Assembly (NCBI RefSeq): GCF_005796105.1
Contig: NZ_VAUO01000007.1
Span: forward strand, 62,001-126,000
Length of the DNA stretch: 64,000 nt
Source: Pseudomonas mosselii
GTDB taxonomy: Bacteria; Pseudomonadota; Gammaproteobacteria; Pseudomonadales; Pseudomonadaceae
Direction: 5' to 3'
Positions 8,212 to 17,545 of this stretch are shown here, one piece after another. The translations under genes and the position numbers were made by a program. How positions within the stretch are numbered: position 1 is the first letter of the stretch; every line of letters starts with the position of its first letter. Below the pieces are notes generated by a model. The model searched no databases, was not told the DNA's origin, and worked only from the letters and a program-made list of their open reading frames with translations.

Positions 8212-9495
8212 TCACGCCATGCGAATGGCGCCTCGCCGTGATTGCTGACCGAACGTCATCACACAGTTACGCCCGGCACCTTTGGCGCTATACAGCGCCT
8301 GGTCGGCAGACTTGAGCACTTCCTCGGGGTTGCGGTGCTCCACCTGGCGCTCGGCCACACCGATACTGATGGTCACCGAAACCGTCTGGCTGCCATTGCC
8401 GCTGCGGCGTTGGCGACCCGCAGAGTCGTCCTGCGGGCGGTTGCTCTGGTCACGCAGCTGGATCGCGTAGTTGGCGATCATCTCGCGTACCGCCTCCAGG
8501 TGCGGCAGGCACTCCTCGGCGGTCTTGCCGGCGAACACCAGGGCGAACTCCTCGCCCCCATAACGGTAGGCACGCCCGCCACCGGTAACCTTGGACAGGC
8601 GACTGGCGACCAGGCGCAGGACCTGGTCGCCAACATCGTGACCATGGGTATCGTTGAATTTTTTGAAGTGATCGACGTCGGTCATGGCGATCACATAGTT
8701 GCGCCCCAGGCGCTGCATGCGCTCGTTCAGCGCGCGGCGCCCCGGCAGCCCGGTCAGCTCGTCGCGGAAGGCCATCTGGTAGGCCTCGTGGGACACCGCT
8801 GCGGCGATCATCAGCATCACCTGGCTGCACATGATGTTGAGCGTGAACGGCAGGATGAAAGTCTTGGGCAGCATCCAGAAAATACCCAGCAGCCCAATGA
8901 TCTGCGCCGCATGCAGCGGGCGCGGCTCACGCAGGTACTGCACCACCAGCAGGATGAATACCCCCAGGAACAGTGGGTAGGCCAACTGGATCAAGCTCAT
9001 CCACTGGCCATGCAGCGAAGGCCAGCGGATCTCCGCCAGCCAACTGAGCAGCGCCTGCGGGAAACTCTGCTCCAGCGCCACCGCCACACTCCCTACCGCG
9101 AACAACACGGCAAAGCGCGCGAGCATATCCTGGGCCAGGTGGGTACGCTCCTGCCACGCGGCGTACAAGCCGAACAATGCTGGTAGCAACAGGCAGACCA
9201 GGTGGAAGATCACCGCAGCGTCTTCACGGACCCGGCCGTTGTCTCGGTAGTAGTCGGTCTGGGTGTCGAGGAGGAAATAGGCGATGTATACCGTGACCAT
9301 CAGGAACAACTCGCGCTGACGACGGTACACCGCGCAGTAGGCACCGCCGAGCAGCAGCACCAAGGTTGGCAGCACGTTGAACAACGAAGTGAAGAAGACG
9401 CTCAGGTCCCTGACATAAGCTGCCGCCAGCCCCGCCAACAACAGCACCAGCGACGGCAGGAAATGACTTGCGCGTACAGCGGATAAACGAAACAA
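8212..9495 (-). CDS. membrane diguanylate cyclase (GGDEF)
   Basis: A 427-aa protein with about seven hydrophobic segments in residues 10-235 and a C-terminal GGDEF domain (about 240-405). The active-site loop is RYGGEEF (GGEEF at 313-317), preceded by the metal/substrate segment MTDVDHFKKFND and the signature RDELTGLPGRRAL. It should make c-di-GMP. The residues upstream of GGEEF (VTGGGRAY) do not form an RxxD inhibitory site, so product feedback at a canonical I-site seems absent. The start is TTG at 9495 with GGAGAT placed 5 bases upstream; the next in-frame Met would delete membrane segments. It lies between two acyl-CoA dehydrogenase genes on the same strand, but with gaps (123 and 233 bp) suggesting separate transcription. 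Confidence 0.9.
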   Translation of the reverse strand: MFRLSAVRASHFLPSLVLLLAGLAAAYVRDLSVFFTSLFNVLPTLVLLLGGAYCAVYRRQRELFLMVTVYIAYFLLDTQTDYYRDNGRVREDAAVIFHLVCLLLPALFGLYAAWQERTHLAQDMLARFAVLFAVGSVAVALEQSFPQALLSWLAEIRWPSLHGQWMSLIQLAYPLFLGVFILLVVQYLREPRPLHAAQIIGLLGIFWMLPKTFILPFTLNIMCSQVMLMIAAAVSHEAYQMAFRDELTGLPGRRALNERMQRLGRNYVIAMTDVDHFKKFNDTHGHDVGDQVLRLVASRLSKVTGGGRAYRYGGEEFALVFAGKTAEECLPHLEAVREMIANYAIQLRDQSNRPQDDSAGRQRRSGNGSQTVSVTISIGVAERQVEHRNPEEVLKSADQALYSAKGAGRNCVMTFGQQSRRGAIRMA

Positions 9496-9676
9496 GGGTA
9501 ATCTCCGACCCGGCAGATCGATAATGGCATTGTGCCTTTAGTTCATCGGCAGTGCACATGAATAGATAAAGATTGACGTCGGTTTAACGGCGGTTGGCTG
9601 GGATGCTTGAGGGGTGTTCGTAACTGGATGCGTCGATTTGTCGGAAACCGCCTGTGCTGTACCGTCCAAGCTTTGC

Positions 9677-9712
9677 AAAAAAAAACGCCTGCCGGTAAGG
9701 GCAGGCGTTTTT
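9677..9712 (-). terminator. rho-independent terminator of the second acyl-CoA dehydrogenase gene
   Basis: CGCCTGCC / GGCAGGCG stem with a 6-base loop. On the minus strand it is followed by a run of nine T. It starts 17 bases past the stop codon at 9729. Confidence 0.9.
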
Positions 9713-9728
9713 CGAACAGCCTTCAGGT

Positions 9729-11534
9729 TCAGCAGGACAGACCGAAGTCTTCTTCCTTCATGGCCATCAGGTTGTTGGCGCCGGACAGGATCGCCGCCAC
9801 GTGGCTACGGGTGCGCGGCAAGATGCGCTGGAAATAGAAGCGCGCAGTTTGCAGCTTAGCGGTGTAGAACGCCTCTTCGTGGGTACCGGCAGCCAGTTTT
9901 TCGGCCGCCAGGCGCGCGATGTCAGCCCAGAAGTAGGCCAGGCACGCGTAGCCGGAGTACATCAGGTAGTCCACGCTAGCCGCGCCCACCTCCTCGCGGT
10001 CCTTCATCGCGGCCATGCCGATCTTCATGGTCAGCTCGCCCCACTCCTTATTGAGGGCCGCCAGCGGCTCGACGAATTCGCGAGTCGCGTCGTTGCCTTC
10101 CTGGCCCTGGCAGAATTTGTGGACGATCTTGGTGAAGCCTTTGAGCGCTTCACCTTGGGTCATCAAGACCTTACGCCCGAGCAGGTCGAGGGCCTGAATG
10201 CCGGTGGTGCCTTCGTACAGCATCGAGATGCGGCTGTCGCGCACGTTCTGCTCCATGCCCCACTCGGCGATGAAACCGTGGCCACCGTAGATCTGAACGC
10301 CGTGGTTGGCAGCCTCGAAGCCGACTTCGGTCATGAACGCCTTGGCGATCGGGGTGAGGAACGCCAGCAGCGCATCGGCCTGCTTGCGCGCTTCTTCGTC
10401 CTGGCTGTACTTGGCGATATCCACTTGCTTGGCGGTGAAGTAGACCATCGCACGGTTGCCTTCGGCGAAGGCTTTCATGGTCAGCAGCATGCGCCGCACG
10501 TCGGGGTGGACGATGATCGGGTCAGCCGCCTTATCAGGCGCTTTCGGGCCGGTCAGCGAACGCATTTGCAGGCGGTCACGGGCGTACTTCAGGCCGCCCT
10601 GGAACGCCACCTCGGCGTGCGCCAGGCCTTGCAGCGCGGTGCCCAGGCGAGCGGTGTTCATGAAGGTGAACATGCAGTTCAGGCCTTTGTTGGCCGGGCC
10701 GATCAGGTAGCCGGTAGCGCCATCGAAGTTCATCACGCAGGTAGCGTTGCCGTGGATACCCATCTTGTGCTCGAGGGAGCCGCAGCTCACGCCGTTGCGT
10801 TCACCCACACCACCTTGGGCGTCGGGCAGGAACTTCGGCACGATGAACAGCGAGATACCCTTGGTGCCAGCCGGCGCATCGGGCAGGCGAGCCAGGACGA
10901 TATGGACGATGTTGGCGGCCATGTCGTGTTCACCGGCCGAGATGAAAATCTTGGTGCCGGTCACTTTGTAGCTGCCGTCGGCCTGGGGTTCGGCCTTGGT
11001 GCGCAGCATGCCCAGATCGGTACCGCAGTGCGGCTCGGTCAGACACATAGTCCCGGTCCACTCACCAGATACCAGCTTAGTCAGGTAGGTGTGCTGCTGT
11101 TCGGGGGTGCCATGCGCGGAAATGGTATTCATAGCACCATGCGACAGGCCTGGGTACATGCCCCACGACCAGTTGGCCTCACCGACCATCTCGCTCAGGG
11201 CCAGGCCCAGCGACTCAGGCAAGCCTTGGCCGCCGTGGGCGACGTCGTGCGCCAGACTCGGCCAGCCACCTTCGACGAACTGCGCATAGGCTTCCTTGAA
11301 GCCGGTCGGGGTCTTAACACCCGACTCACTCCAGGTGCAGCCTTCCTGGTCACCGACACGGTTCAGCGGGGCCAGCACCTGCTCACAGAATTTCGCGCCT
11401 TCTTCGAGGATCGCGTCGACCATGTCGGGCGTGGCGTCCTGGCAACCCGGCAGGCTCTGATAATGCGCCTCATAGCCGAGCAGCTCGTCGCGGACGAAGC
11501 GGATATCACGCAAGGGGGCTTTGTAATCAGGCAT
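9729..11534 (-). CDS. acyl-CoA dehydrogenase (second of two)
   Basis: Acyl-CoA dehydrogenase of 601 aa in the long-form family. It has MCLTEPHCGTDLG and TGTKIFISAGEHD in the flavin-binding middle domain, the YGGHGFIAEWGMEQ segment of the C-terminal domain and an additional C-terminal helical domain. It opens with MPDYKAPLRDIRFVRDEL, closely resembling the paralogue at 6310-8088. It acts in fatty-acid beta-oxidation, passing electrons to ETF. Two adjacent PsrA-type boxes lie 70-97 bases upstream of the ATG, so induction by long-chain fatty acids is likely. A strong terminator follows. By position next to the biotin cluster it resembles PA0506 of P. aeruginosa (from memory). Confidence 0.93.
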   Translation of the reverse strand: MPDYKAPLRDIRFVRDELLGYEAHYQSLPGCQDATPDMVDAILEEGAKFCEQVLAPLNRVGDQEGCTWSESGVKTPTGFKEAYAQFVEGGWPSLAHDVAHGGQGLPESLGLALSEMVGEANWSWGMYPGLSHGAMNTISAHGTPEQQHTYLTKLVSGEWTGTMCLTEPHCGTDLGMLRTKAEPQADGSYKVTGTKIFISAGEHDMAANIVHIVLARLPDAPAGTKGISLFIVPKFLPDAQGGVGERNGVSCGSLEHKMGIHGNATCVMNFDGATGYLIGPANKGLNCMFTFMNTARLGTALQGLAHAEVAFQGGLKYARDRLQMRSLTGPKAPDKAADPIIVHPDVRRMLLTMKAFAEGNRAMVYFTAKQVDIAKYSQDEEARKQADALLAFLTPIAKAFMTEVGFEAANHGVQIYGGHGFIAEWGMEQNVRDSRISMLYEGTTGIQALDLLGRKVLMTQGEALKGFTKIVHKFCQGQEGNDATREFVEPLAALNKEWGELTMKIGMAAMKDREEVGAASVDYLMYSGYACLAYFWADIARLAAEKLAAGTHEEAFYTAKLQTARFYFQRILPRTRSHVAAILSGANNLMAMKEEDFGLSC

Positions 11535-11604
11535 TGCGATGAACCTCTGTGATGAGTTCGGTGGGGTGACCGCGGATACCGACCAGCTCTTGGTGGCTTT
11601 CGGT

Positions 11605-11631
11605 CAAACAGTTGTTTGAAACTTACGTTTA
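11605..11631 (-). promoter_or_regulatory. tandem PsrA-type operators before acyl-CoA dehydrogenase
   Basis: CAAACAGTTGTTTG (11605-11618) and GAAACTTACGTTTA (11618-11631) each fit the PsrA consensus (G/C)AAAC-N2-4-GTTT(G/C), the second with one end mismatch; they share one base. They lie 71-97 bases upstream of the acyl-CoA dehydrogenase start. PsrA is the TetR-family fatty-acid sensor of pseudomonads. Confidence 0.7.
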
Positions 11632-11712
11632 GGTGGGGCCATTGTCAAGGAGACGCAATAGCGACATTTACGCCGCCGAACATGACATTTACGCCACACC
11701 TCCCCAAAACAT

Positions 11713-11767
11713 CACGGGGCAAGCCCGCCCCCACGCGCTCAGGCGCAGGAGCGGGCTTGCCCCGCGA
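11713..11767. repeat. REP-type inverted pair
   Basis: GGGGCAAGCCCGC (11716-11728) faces GCGGGCTTGCCCC (11751-11763) across a 22-base loop. The sequence resembles the other REP elements in this window. It lies between the acyl-CoA dehydrogenase promoter and the 3' end of the rod-like gene. Confidence 0.75.
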
Positions 11768-11790
11768 GGAATGCCGGATGAACCGAGCGA

Positions 11791-12069
11791 TCAGGCGTAG
11801 GTGTCGATCAATCGACCGAGCATTTCGTCGGAGGCCTTGGCCACCTTCACGCCCAGCTCGACTTCCTGCTTGCCCAGCGCCAACTGCACGGTGCTGGTAG
11901 CAAGGTCCATCTGCTGGCTGCGGTCCACGCCGCGCAGGCGCTCGGCCTGGTAGTCGCTGGACTGGCTGGTGTTGCTGGCAATCTGTTGAGCGGCTTGGTC
12001 GACGCGGGTCTGCCCGGTCTGAATGGCACCAAGGCCCGCATAGAAGGCGGAACCGGTGTTGATGTCCAT
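11791..12069 (-). CDS. small protein resembling fused ends of flagellar rod/hook proteins
   Basis: A 92-aa protein with no signal peptide or membrane segment. The N-terminal third (GLGAIQTGQTRVDQAAQQIASNTS) follows the pattern of the flagellar rod/hook N-domain, where Ala-rich helices lead to an A-x-N-I/T-AN-like turn. The last 30 residues (VELGVKVAKASDEMLGRLID) follow the C-terminal heptad helix of FlgC/FlgG/FlgE proteins, which end in K-x-x-x-T-x-D-E-M-L. The whole central body of those proteins is missing. A single Gln/Ser linker (SQSSDYQAERLRG) joins the two halves. It sits directly downstream of bioD on the same strand (130-bp gap), far from any flagellar gene. Function unknown; the resemblance was judged by eye. 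Confidence 0.8.
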   Translation of the reverse strand: MDINTGSAFYAGLGAIQTGQTRVDQAAQQIASNTSQSSDYQAERLRGVDRSQQMDLATSTVQLALGKQEVELGVKVAKASDEMLGRLIDTYA

Positions 12070-12199
12070 GTCAGTACTCCGTGGACGCTGAATGAATGGA
12101 TCTGCTGCAATTAAAGCAGGCCTGGCACGAAAAGGCCCGTTTAAATCCCTAATAGCCTAGTGCCAGCCCATAGAGATGAATGATGCTGCGCCCGTGACG

Positions 12200-12886
12200 T
12201 CAGCACTCATCCAGCAAATCCAGGTGCAAATGCGCCGCCACCGCCTCGGCGCTGGCCTGCTTCAGCCAGGGTACGCGCCCCAGGCAGGGGGCCGGCAGGC
12301 GCTCGGCGAGGCTGGCCAGGTTTTCTTCGAGCCGCGAGGTCTTCGGTTCGACGATGTTGGCGACCCACCCGGCCAACTGCAACCCGTCGGCGGCAATGGC
12401 CTCGGCACTGAGCAGCGCATGGTTGATACACCCCAGGCGCACGCCCACCACCAGGATCACCGGCAGATTCAAGGCAATCGCTAGGTCCGACAAGTTGGCA
12501 TGATCCGACAACGGCACGCGCCAGCCACCGGCGCCCTCGACCAGGGTGAAATCAGCCTGCTGGTCGAGCACCTGACGCATGGCCTTGAGCAAGGTCGGCA
12601 CCTCGAGCGCCACACCCGCCTCACGTGCTGCGACATGCGGCGCGATGGCAGGTTCGAAAGCGAACGGATTGACCTGTCGGTATGGCAGCTTGATCGAGCT
12701 TTCGTCGATCAGCGCCAGCGCATCGCTGTTGCGCAACCCTTTAGGGGTCACCACGCACCCCGAGGCCACCGGCTTGGCGGCCAAGGTACTGAGGTTTTGC
12801 GCACGCGCCGCACGCAGCAAGCCGGCTGCGATGGTGGTCTTGCCCACGTCGGTATCGGTTCCGGCAATGAAATACGCCTGGCTCAT
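12200..12886 (-). CDS. bioD: dethiobiotin synthetase
   Basis: ATP-dependent carboxylase closing the ureido ring of dethiobiotin from 7,8-diaminopelargonate, the third step of the conserved biotin pathway. It has 228 aa with the P-loop GTDTDVGKTT at residues 8-17 and the VEGAGGW loop that binds substrate and Mg. ATG at 12886 is chosen because it gives the standard BioD N-terminus (MSQAYFIAGTDT). It is the last gene of the bioBFHCD operon and starts one base after the bioC stop codon. Confidence 0.96.
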   Translation of the reverse strand: MSQAYFIAGTDTDVGKTTIAAGLLRAARAQNLSTLAAKPVASGCVVTPKGLRNSDALALIDESSIKLPYRQVNPFAFEPAIAPHVAAREAGVALEVPTLLKAMRQVLDQQADFTLVEGAGGWRVPLSDHANLSDLAIALNLPVILVVGVRLGCINHALLSAEAIAADGLQLAGWVANIVEPKTSRLEENLASLAERLPAPCLGRVPWLKQASAEAVAAHLHLDLLDEC

Positions 12887-12887
12887 C

Positions 12888-13712
12888 TTATTGCCCCTGC
12901 TGCCTGGATTTACGCAATACCCCATAGACCACCTGGTAGGTGGTCGGCAGGCCCTGGGGCTGGCGGAACCGTTCGTAGGCTTGCAACAGCGCCTGCATGC
13001 GCGCGCGGCCGGTCAACCCGGAGGGCCGCCCGGGGTTGAGGTTGTGCGCGCCGAGGGCCTTGAGTTCATGGGTGAGGCTACGCACATCGGGGTAATACAA
13101 CACCTGGGGGCGGCGTTGCAGTTCGATCACCTCCAGGGGGCTGTCATCGCACAATCGCTGGTAGTCCTCGAAGCGGCGAAAACGGTTGACGTGCACCATG
13201 CCATCCACCGCCTGCCAACTGGCGCGCAGCTCGTCCAGGGTGCCCACGCACAGGCTGCTGAACGCCATGACGCCACCAGGTCGCAGCACCCGTCGGGCCT
13301 CCTCGAGCACGCCAGCGAAGCCATCGCACCATTGCAGCGCCAGGCTACTGAACAGCAGGTCGATCGTCCCATCGCCCAGCGGTAGGCGCTCTGCATCGCC
13401 CGCCACGTGATGGCATGCCCCGCCGCGTTCACGGGCATGGCGCAACATGCCCTCGGCGATATCCACAGCCAGGCCTTGCGCATCGCTGAAACGCTCGGCC
13501 AGCAACCGGCTGAAATGCCCAGTGCCGCTGCCCAGGTCAAGCCAGCGCTGCGGCGTCAGCCCTTCGTCGAGCCTGCCCAGCAACGCCACCCCCACCGCAC
13601 GCTGCAAGGCGGCCACGCTGTCGTAGCTGGCCGCTGCGCGGGAGAAGGAAGCCGCCACCTGGCGCTTGTCCGGGAGGTGGCCGGGCAGGTTGGGCTGGGA
13701 AAGGTCAGTCAT
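12888..13712 (-). CDS. bioC: malonyl-ACP O-methyltransferase
   Basis: SAM-dependent methyltransferase that caps malonyl-ACP (or -CoA) as the methyl ester, so fatty-acid synthase can build the pimeloyl chain of biotin. It has 274 aa, with SAM-binding motif [16 protein letters not shown] near residues 55-70 and a Rossmann-type methyltransferase fold; [11 protein letters not shown] matches motif IV of BioC. ATG at 13712 is preferred over longer openings, since it overlaps bioH by 8 bases and gives a family-typical start ([16 protein letters not shown]). Confidence 0.95.
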   Translation of the reverse strand: MTDLSQPNLPGHLPDKRQVAASFSRAAASYDSVAALQRAVGVALLGRLDEGLTPQRWLDLGSGTGHFSRLLAERFSDAQGLAVDIAEGMLRHARERGGACHHVAGDAERLPLGDGTIDLLFSSLALQWCDGFAGVLEEARRVLRPGGVMAFSSLCVGTLDELRASWQAVDGMVHVNRFRRFEDYQRLCDDSPLEVIELQRRPQVLYYPDVRSLTHELKALGAHNLNPGRPSGLTGRARMQALLQAYERFRQPQGLPTTYQVVYGVLRKSRQQGQ

Positions 13713-14436
13713 CGCCACTCTCATGCAGGAAACTCTTGATGCCCGCGGCCAACTCCTGTGGATACTCCAGCAAGAAGGCGTGGGAACTGTCTTCGACCAG
13801 CCCGACTTCGACGTCAGGCAACAGGTCGCTGAGGGCCTTGGCCGCACTCGCCGGGACCAGCGCATCGCTACCGGCGAACACGTGCAACTGCGGGCCGCTG
13901 TAGTGCTCCAGAGCATGACGGGTGTCGAGTTTCTCCAGCACCTCAAGGCCAGTGGCCAGGTACAGCGGATCGGTATCTGGCACGCCAACCCCTAACTGGC
14001 GCAGCAACGTGCGCGGTTGCTGGGCACCGTCGCTGCATAGCGTACGAAAACGCTTGAGGGTGACCTGGGTGTGGCTGCGACAGCCATCCAAGAAGGTGCC
14101 GAAGGTGTCCGCTGGCATGCCATGCGGCCAGTCCGCCCGGGCCACGAAGCTGGGGTTGCTGCCCAAGGTCAACAGACCACAGCAATGATCGCCACGCCGG
14201 TGCGCCAGGGCACTGGCGAGCATGCCCCCCAATGACCATCCCCCCAGCCACACATCGGTGGGCAAGGTACGGTCCAGGTGCGCGAGCCACGCCTCGGGGT
14301 CGCTGTCGGCCAACTCCGGCAGCGGCATCAGTTCGACGTGCAGGCGCAGGTCCTGGGCGCGCAGGCTGGCGGCCAAAGGCTCCAGCGCGGCGCAGCCCAG
14401 GCCCCAGCCAGGCAATAGGATGAGTCGGTTACGCAT
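13705..14436 (-). CDS. bioH: pimeloyl-ACP methyl ester carboxylesterase
   Basis: Alpha/beta-hydrolase of 243 aa that removes the methyl cap from pimeloyl-ACP methyl ester and frees it from fatty-acid synthesis. The oxyanion/N-terminal motif LLPGWG and nucleophile elbow GGWSLGGM are visible. The acid lies in [10 protein letters not shown] and the His in [10 protein letters not shown]. It overlaps both bioF (8 bases) and bioC (8 bases), which suggests translational coupling. Confidence 0.95.
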   Translation of the reverse strand: MRNRLILLPGWGLGCAALEPLAASLRAQDLRLHVELMPLPELADSDPEAWLAHLDRTLPTDVWLGGWSLGGMLASALAHRRGDHCCGLLTLGSNPSFVARADWPHGMPADTFGTFLDGCRSHTQVTLKRFRTLCSDGAQQPRTLLRQLGVGVPDTDPLYLATGLEVLEKLDTRHALEHYSGPQLHVFAGSDALVPASAAKALSDLLPDVEVGLVEDSSHAFLLEYPQELAAGIKSFLHESGDD

Positions 14437-15601
14437 CGGCGGACTCCAACGGTGAATAGCACTCGGCCAATGCGTTCAACAATAGCTGTACCTGAGCCTC
14501 GCTGTGCGCCGCGCTCAACGTGACCCTCAGGCGCGCGCTGCCCGCTGGCACCGTCGGTGGGCGAATGGCAGTCACCAACAGGCCACGTTCGCGCAGGCGC
14601 TGCGACAGCGCCATGGCGCGCGCGGCATCACCGATCAGGATCGGCTGGATCGCGGTGTGGCTATCCATCAAGGTCAGGCCAATCTGCTCAGCGCCCTCGC
14701 GGAACTGGCGAATCAACCCGGCCAGGTGCTCACGCCGCCAGACTTGCTCACGCAGCAGTGTCAGCGCCTTCAACGTGGCGCACGCGAGCGCCGGAGGCTG
14801 GCTAGTGGTGTAGATGTAGGGGCGGGCGAACTGTACCAACGCTTCGATCAGTTCTTCGCTACCGGCGACGAACGCACCGGAGGTGCCACAGGCCTTGCCC
14901 AGGGTGCCAATCAGCACCGGTACATCCTCGATACCCAGGCCATGCTGCTCCACCAGACCACCGCCGTTGGCGCCAAGGGTGCCGAACCCGTGGGCATCAT
15001 CGACCATCAGCCAGGCGCCGCGCGCCTTCGCCACCTTGGCCAGGGCCGGTAGGTCGGCGCAGTCGCCGTCCATGCTGAACACACCGTCAGTGACCACCAG
15101 GGTGTTACCAGAGGCCTTGTCCAGACGGCTGGCCAGGCTGGCAGGATCGTTGTGCAAGTAGCGACTGAAGCGCGCACCGCTGAGCAACCCGCCGTCGAGC
15201 AACGAGGCATGGTTGAGGCGGTCTTGCAGCACGGTATCGCCCTGCCCCACCAGCGCGGTGATCGCCCCGAGGTTGGCCATGTAGCCGGTAGAAAACAGCA
15301 ACGCGCGCGGGCGCCCGGTCAGTTCGGCAAGCGCCTCTTCTACCTGGTGATGCGGGGTGCTGTGGCCAATCACCAGATGCGAGGCCCCACCGCCGACGCC
15401 CCAGCGCGCGGCCCCGTCGCGCCACGCCTCGATCACCTCGGGGTGATTGGCCAGGCCCAGGTAATCGTTGCTGCAAAAGGCCAGCAGCGGCTGGCCGTCG
15501 ACCACCACCTGCGGCCCCTGCGGGCTTTGCAGCAGGGGGCGTTGGCGGTACAGGTCTGCGGCGCGCCGTTCGGCCAGCCGCGCGGCGAGGTCGAAGGCCA
15601 T
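14429..15601 (-). CDS. bioF: 8-amino-7-oxononanoate synthase
   Basis: PLP enzyme of the alpha-oxoamine synthase family, 390 aa, condensing pimeloyl-ACP with L-alanine. It shows [13 protein letters not shown] near residue 40, [11 protein letters not shown] with the PLP-binding Asp, and the Schiff-base Lys in [11 protein letters not shown]. Start ATG at 15601, two bases after the bioB stop codon. It is the second gene of the biotin operon. Confidence 0.96.
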   Translation of the reverse strand: MAFDLAARLAERRAADLYRQRPLLQSPQGPQVVVDGQPLLAFCSNDYLGLANHPEVIEAWRDGAARWGVGGGASHLVIGHSTPHHQVEEALAELTGRPRALLFSTGYMANLGAITALVGQGDTVLQDRLNHASLLDGGLLSGARFSRYLHNDPASLASRLDKASGNTLVVTDGVFSMDGDCADLPALAKVAKARGAWLMVDDAHGFGTLGANGGGLVEQHGLGIEDVPVLIGTLGKACGTSGAFVAGSEELIEALVQFARPYIYTTSQPPALACATLKALTLLREQVWRREHLAGLIRQFREGAEQIGLTLMDSHTAIQPILIGDAARAMALSQRLRERGLLVTAIRPPTVPAGSARLRVTLSAAHSEAQVQLLLNALAECYSPLESADA

Positions 15602-15603
15602 GC

Positions 15604-16662
15604 TCAGGCCGTGGCTGCGTCGTAGAACAGCTCGCTGCTGCGCTGCTCGACCAGCGCCTGCTCGATGGCCGCCTGGTGCACTTCGTCGGCGTGTTCTTCA
15701 CGGGCCTCGGGCTGGATGCCAAGGCGCGCGAACAGCTGCATGTCCTTATCGGCCTGCGGGTTGGCGGTGGTCAGCAGTTTCTCGCCATAGAAGATCGAGT
15801 TGGCACCGGCCATGAACGCCAGGGCCTGCATCTGTTCGTTCATCTGCTCACGGCCAGCGGACAGGCGCACGTGGGACTTGGGCATGAGCACACGGGCCAC
15901 GGCCAACATGCGGATGAAGTCGAACGGGTCGACGTCTTCTTCTTCGGCCAACGGGGTGCCGGCGACTTTGACCAGCATGTTGATGGGCACCGACTCCGGG
16001 TGTTCGGGCAGGTTGGCCAGCTGGATCAACAGGCCTGCGCGGTCGTCCAGCGATTCGCCCATGCCGAGAATACCGCCGGAGCAGATCTTCATGCCGGCCT
16101 CGCGCACGTAAGCCAGGGTCTGCAAGCGCTCGCTGTAGGTGCGGGTAGTGATGATGCTGCCGTAGAACTCCGGCGAGGTGTCGAGGTTGTGGTTGTAGTA
16201 GTCCAGGCCGGCCTTGGCCAGGGCCTCGGTCTGCTCCTGGTCGAGCTTGCCGAGGGTCATGCAGGTTTCCAGGCCCATGGCCTTGACCCCTTTGACCATC
16301 TCCAGCACGTAGGGCATGTCTTTGGCCGAGGGGTGCTTCCAGGCAGCCCCCATGCAGAAGCGGGTCGAGCCGATGGCCTTGGCCCGGGCCGCCTCCTCCA
16401 GCACTTTCTGCACTTCCATCAGTTTCTGCTTTTCCAGCCCGGTGTTGTAGTGGCCGGACTGCGGACAATATTTGCAATCTTCCGGGCAGGCGCCGGTCTT
16501 GATCGACAGCAGGGTCGAGACCTGTACGCGGTTGGGGTCGAAGTGCGCGCGGTGGACGGTCTGGGCCTGGAACAGCAGGTCGTTGAACGGTTGCTGGAAC
16601 AGCGCCTTGACCTCGGCCAGGGACCAGTCGTGACGTGTGGTTGCAATTGGGCTGGCGCTCAT
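15604..16662 (-). CDS. bioB: biotin synthase
   Basis: Radical SAM enzyme of 352 aa that inserts sulfur into dethiobiotin. The CX3CX2C motif is in [15 protein letters not shown] near residues 55-65; [12 protein letters not shown] and the conserved Arg in [10 protein letters not shown] are also present. ATG at 16662 gives the expected length and N-terminus and is preceded by AAGGAAA. It is the first gene of the bioBFHCD operon. bioA is not in the window. The operon promoter must overlap or abut the divergent comF start, only 90 bases away. Confidence 0.97.
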   Translation of the reverse strand: MSASPIATTRHDWSLAEVKALFQQPFNDLLFQAQTVHRAHFDPNRVQVSTLLSIKTGACPEDCKYCPQSGHYNTGLEKQKLMEVQKVLEEAARAKAIGSTRFCMGAAWKHPSAKDMPYVLEMVKGVKAMGLETCMTLGKLDQEQTEALAKAGLDYYNHNLDTSPEFYGSIITTRTYSERLQTLAYVREAGMKICSGGILGMGESLDDRAGLLIQLANLPEHPESVPINMLVKVAGTPLAEEEDVDPFDFIRMLAVARVLMPKSHVRLSAGREQMNEQMQALAFMAGANSIFYGEKLLTTANPQADKDMQLFARLGIQPEAREEHADEVHQAAIEQALVEQRSSELFYDAATA

Positions 16663-16752
16663 CGGCGTTTCCTTATCTAGGGTCTGACTGACGCCTGGAC
16701 AACAACCGTCCACGCGCGCATCACGGATAGCACGAATACTCACGGAAGGCCC

Positions 16753-17490
16753 ATGAACTGTCAACTGAATGCAAAAGCCCTAGTCAACATCTGTATAAAT
16801 AATAACCACACCTGTTTACTCTGCGACGACCCTGCCGCGCAGCCCTGGCCGCTGTGCGCCGCCTGCGAACGCGAACTACCCTGGCTGACCGAGCAATGCC
16901 GTTGCTGCGCCCTGCCGCTTGCCCTTGACGGCCTCCTGTGCGCGCCGTGCACGCGGCGCAAACCGGCGTTCAGCCGGGTGATCGCCGCCTGGCACTACCG
17001 CTTCCCGGTCGACACCTTGGTCAGCCGTTTCAAGCACAACCGTCAGTGGCCGCTGGGTTGCCTGCTGGCCGAACTGCTCGTCCAGGCGCTGGAACACCGC
17101 TACGGGGAAGGTTTGCCACGCCCAGACCTGTTGTTGCCTGTCCCCCTGGCAAAGGCTCGACTGCGCCAGCGCGGCTACAACCAGGCCGCGATGCTCGCCC
17201 GCTGGCTGGCCAAGCCGCTGCGCCTGCCGTGCGACGAGCGGCTGCTCGAACGCACCCGCGACACCCGCGCGCAGCAGGCCTTGGATGCCAGGGCCCGGCA
17301 AGGCAACCTGCGCCAGGCCTTCGCCGTGCGCAATGCCGATAGCCTCAAAGGCCTGCACCTGGCAGTGGTGGATGATGTATTGACCACTGGCGCCACTGCC
17401 CAAGCCATCGCGCAGCTGCTGCGCCAACACGGCGCGCGCCGGGTCGATGTGTATTGCCTGGCCCGCACACCGCGGCCCGGCCAGGCTTGA
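16753..17490 (+). CDS. comF: ComF family phosphoribosyltransferase-like protein
   Basis: A 245-aa ComF/GntX-type protein. The N-terminal zinc-ribbon is formed by CLLC, CAAC, CRCC and CAPC pairs (residues 23-60). The C-terminal phosphoribosyltransferase domain has [18 protein letters not shown] and the PRPP loop [12 protein letters not shown]. ComF proteins are linked to uptake or processing of transforming DNA, although the enzymatic role is unsettled. ATG at 16753 is preceded by GGAAGG. The first 20 codons are AT-rich because they overlap the bioB promoter region. Divergent from bioB; 55 bases before the ModE-like gene. Confidence 0.9.
   Translation: MNCQLNAKALVNICINNNHTCLLCDDPAAQPWPLCAACERELPWLTEQCRCCALPLALDGLLCAPCTRRKPAFSRVIAAWHYRFPVDTLVSRFKHNRQWPLGCLLAELLVQALEHRYGEGLPRPDLLLPVPLAKARLRQRGYNQAAMLARWLAKPLRLPCDERLLERTRDTRAQQALDARARQGNLRQAFAVRNADSLKGLHLAVVDDVLTTGATAQAIAQLLRQHGARRVDVYCLARTPRPGQA
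16760..16788 (-). promoter_or_regulatory. direct repeat GTTGAC-N17-GTTGAC in the bioB/comF divergent region
   Basis: On the minus strand GTTGAC occurs twice, 23 bases apart, just upstream of bioB and inside the first codons of comF. Each contains a TTGAC -35-like hexamer; the downstream one has TATTCG about 20 bases further, a poor -10. The surrounding stretch is unusually AT-rich for this genome (up to 16810). It is a candidate promoter/operator for bioB; the classical BirA operator sequence is not recognisable. Confidence 0.3.
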
Positions 17491-17545
17491 CTTGAGCCGG
17501 TACGGGCGGCACCGTCGCACGACGCTCACTGCCCGATGCTCGCCC

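Noticed and set aside
12126..12141. TGGCACGAAAAGGCCC as a sigma-54 promoter
   Set aside because: The GG to GC spacing is nine, not ten, and it does not face a nearby gene start suitably.
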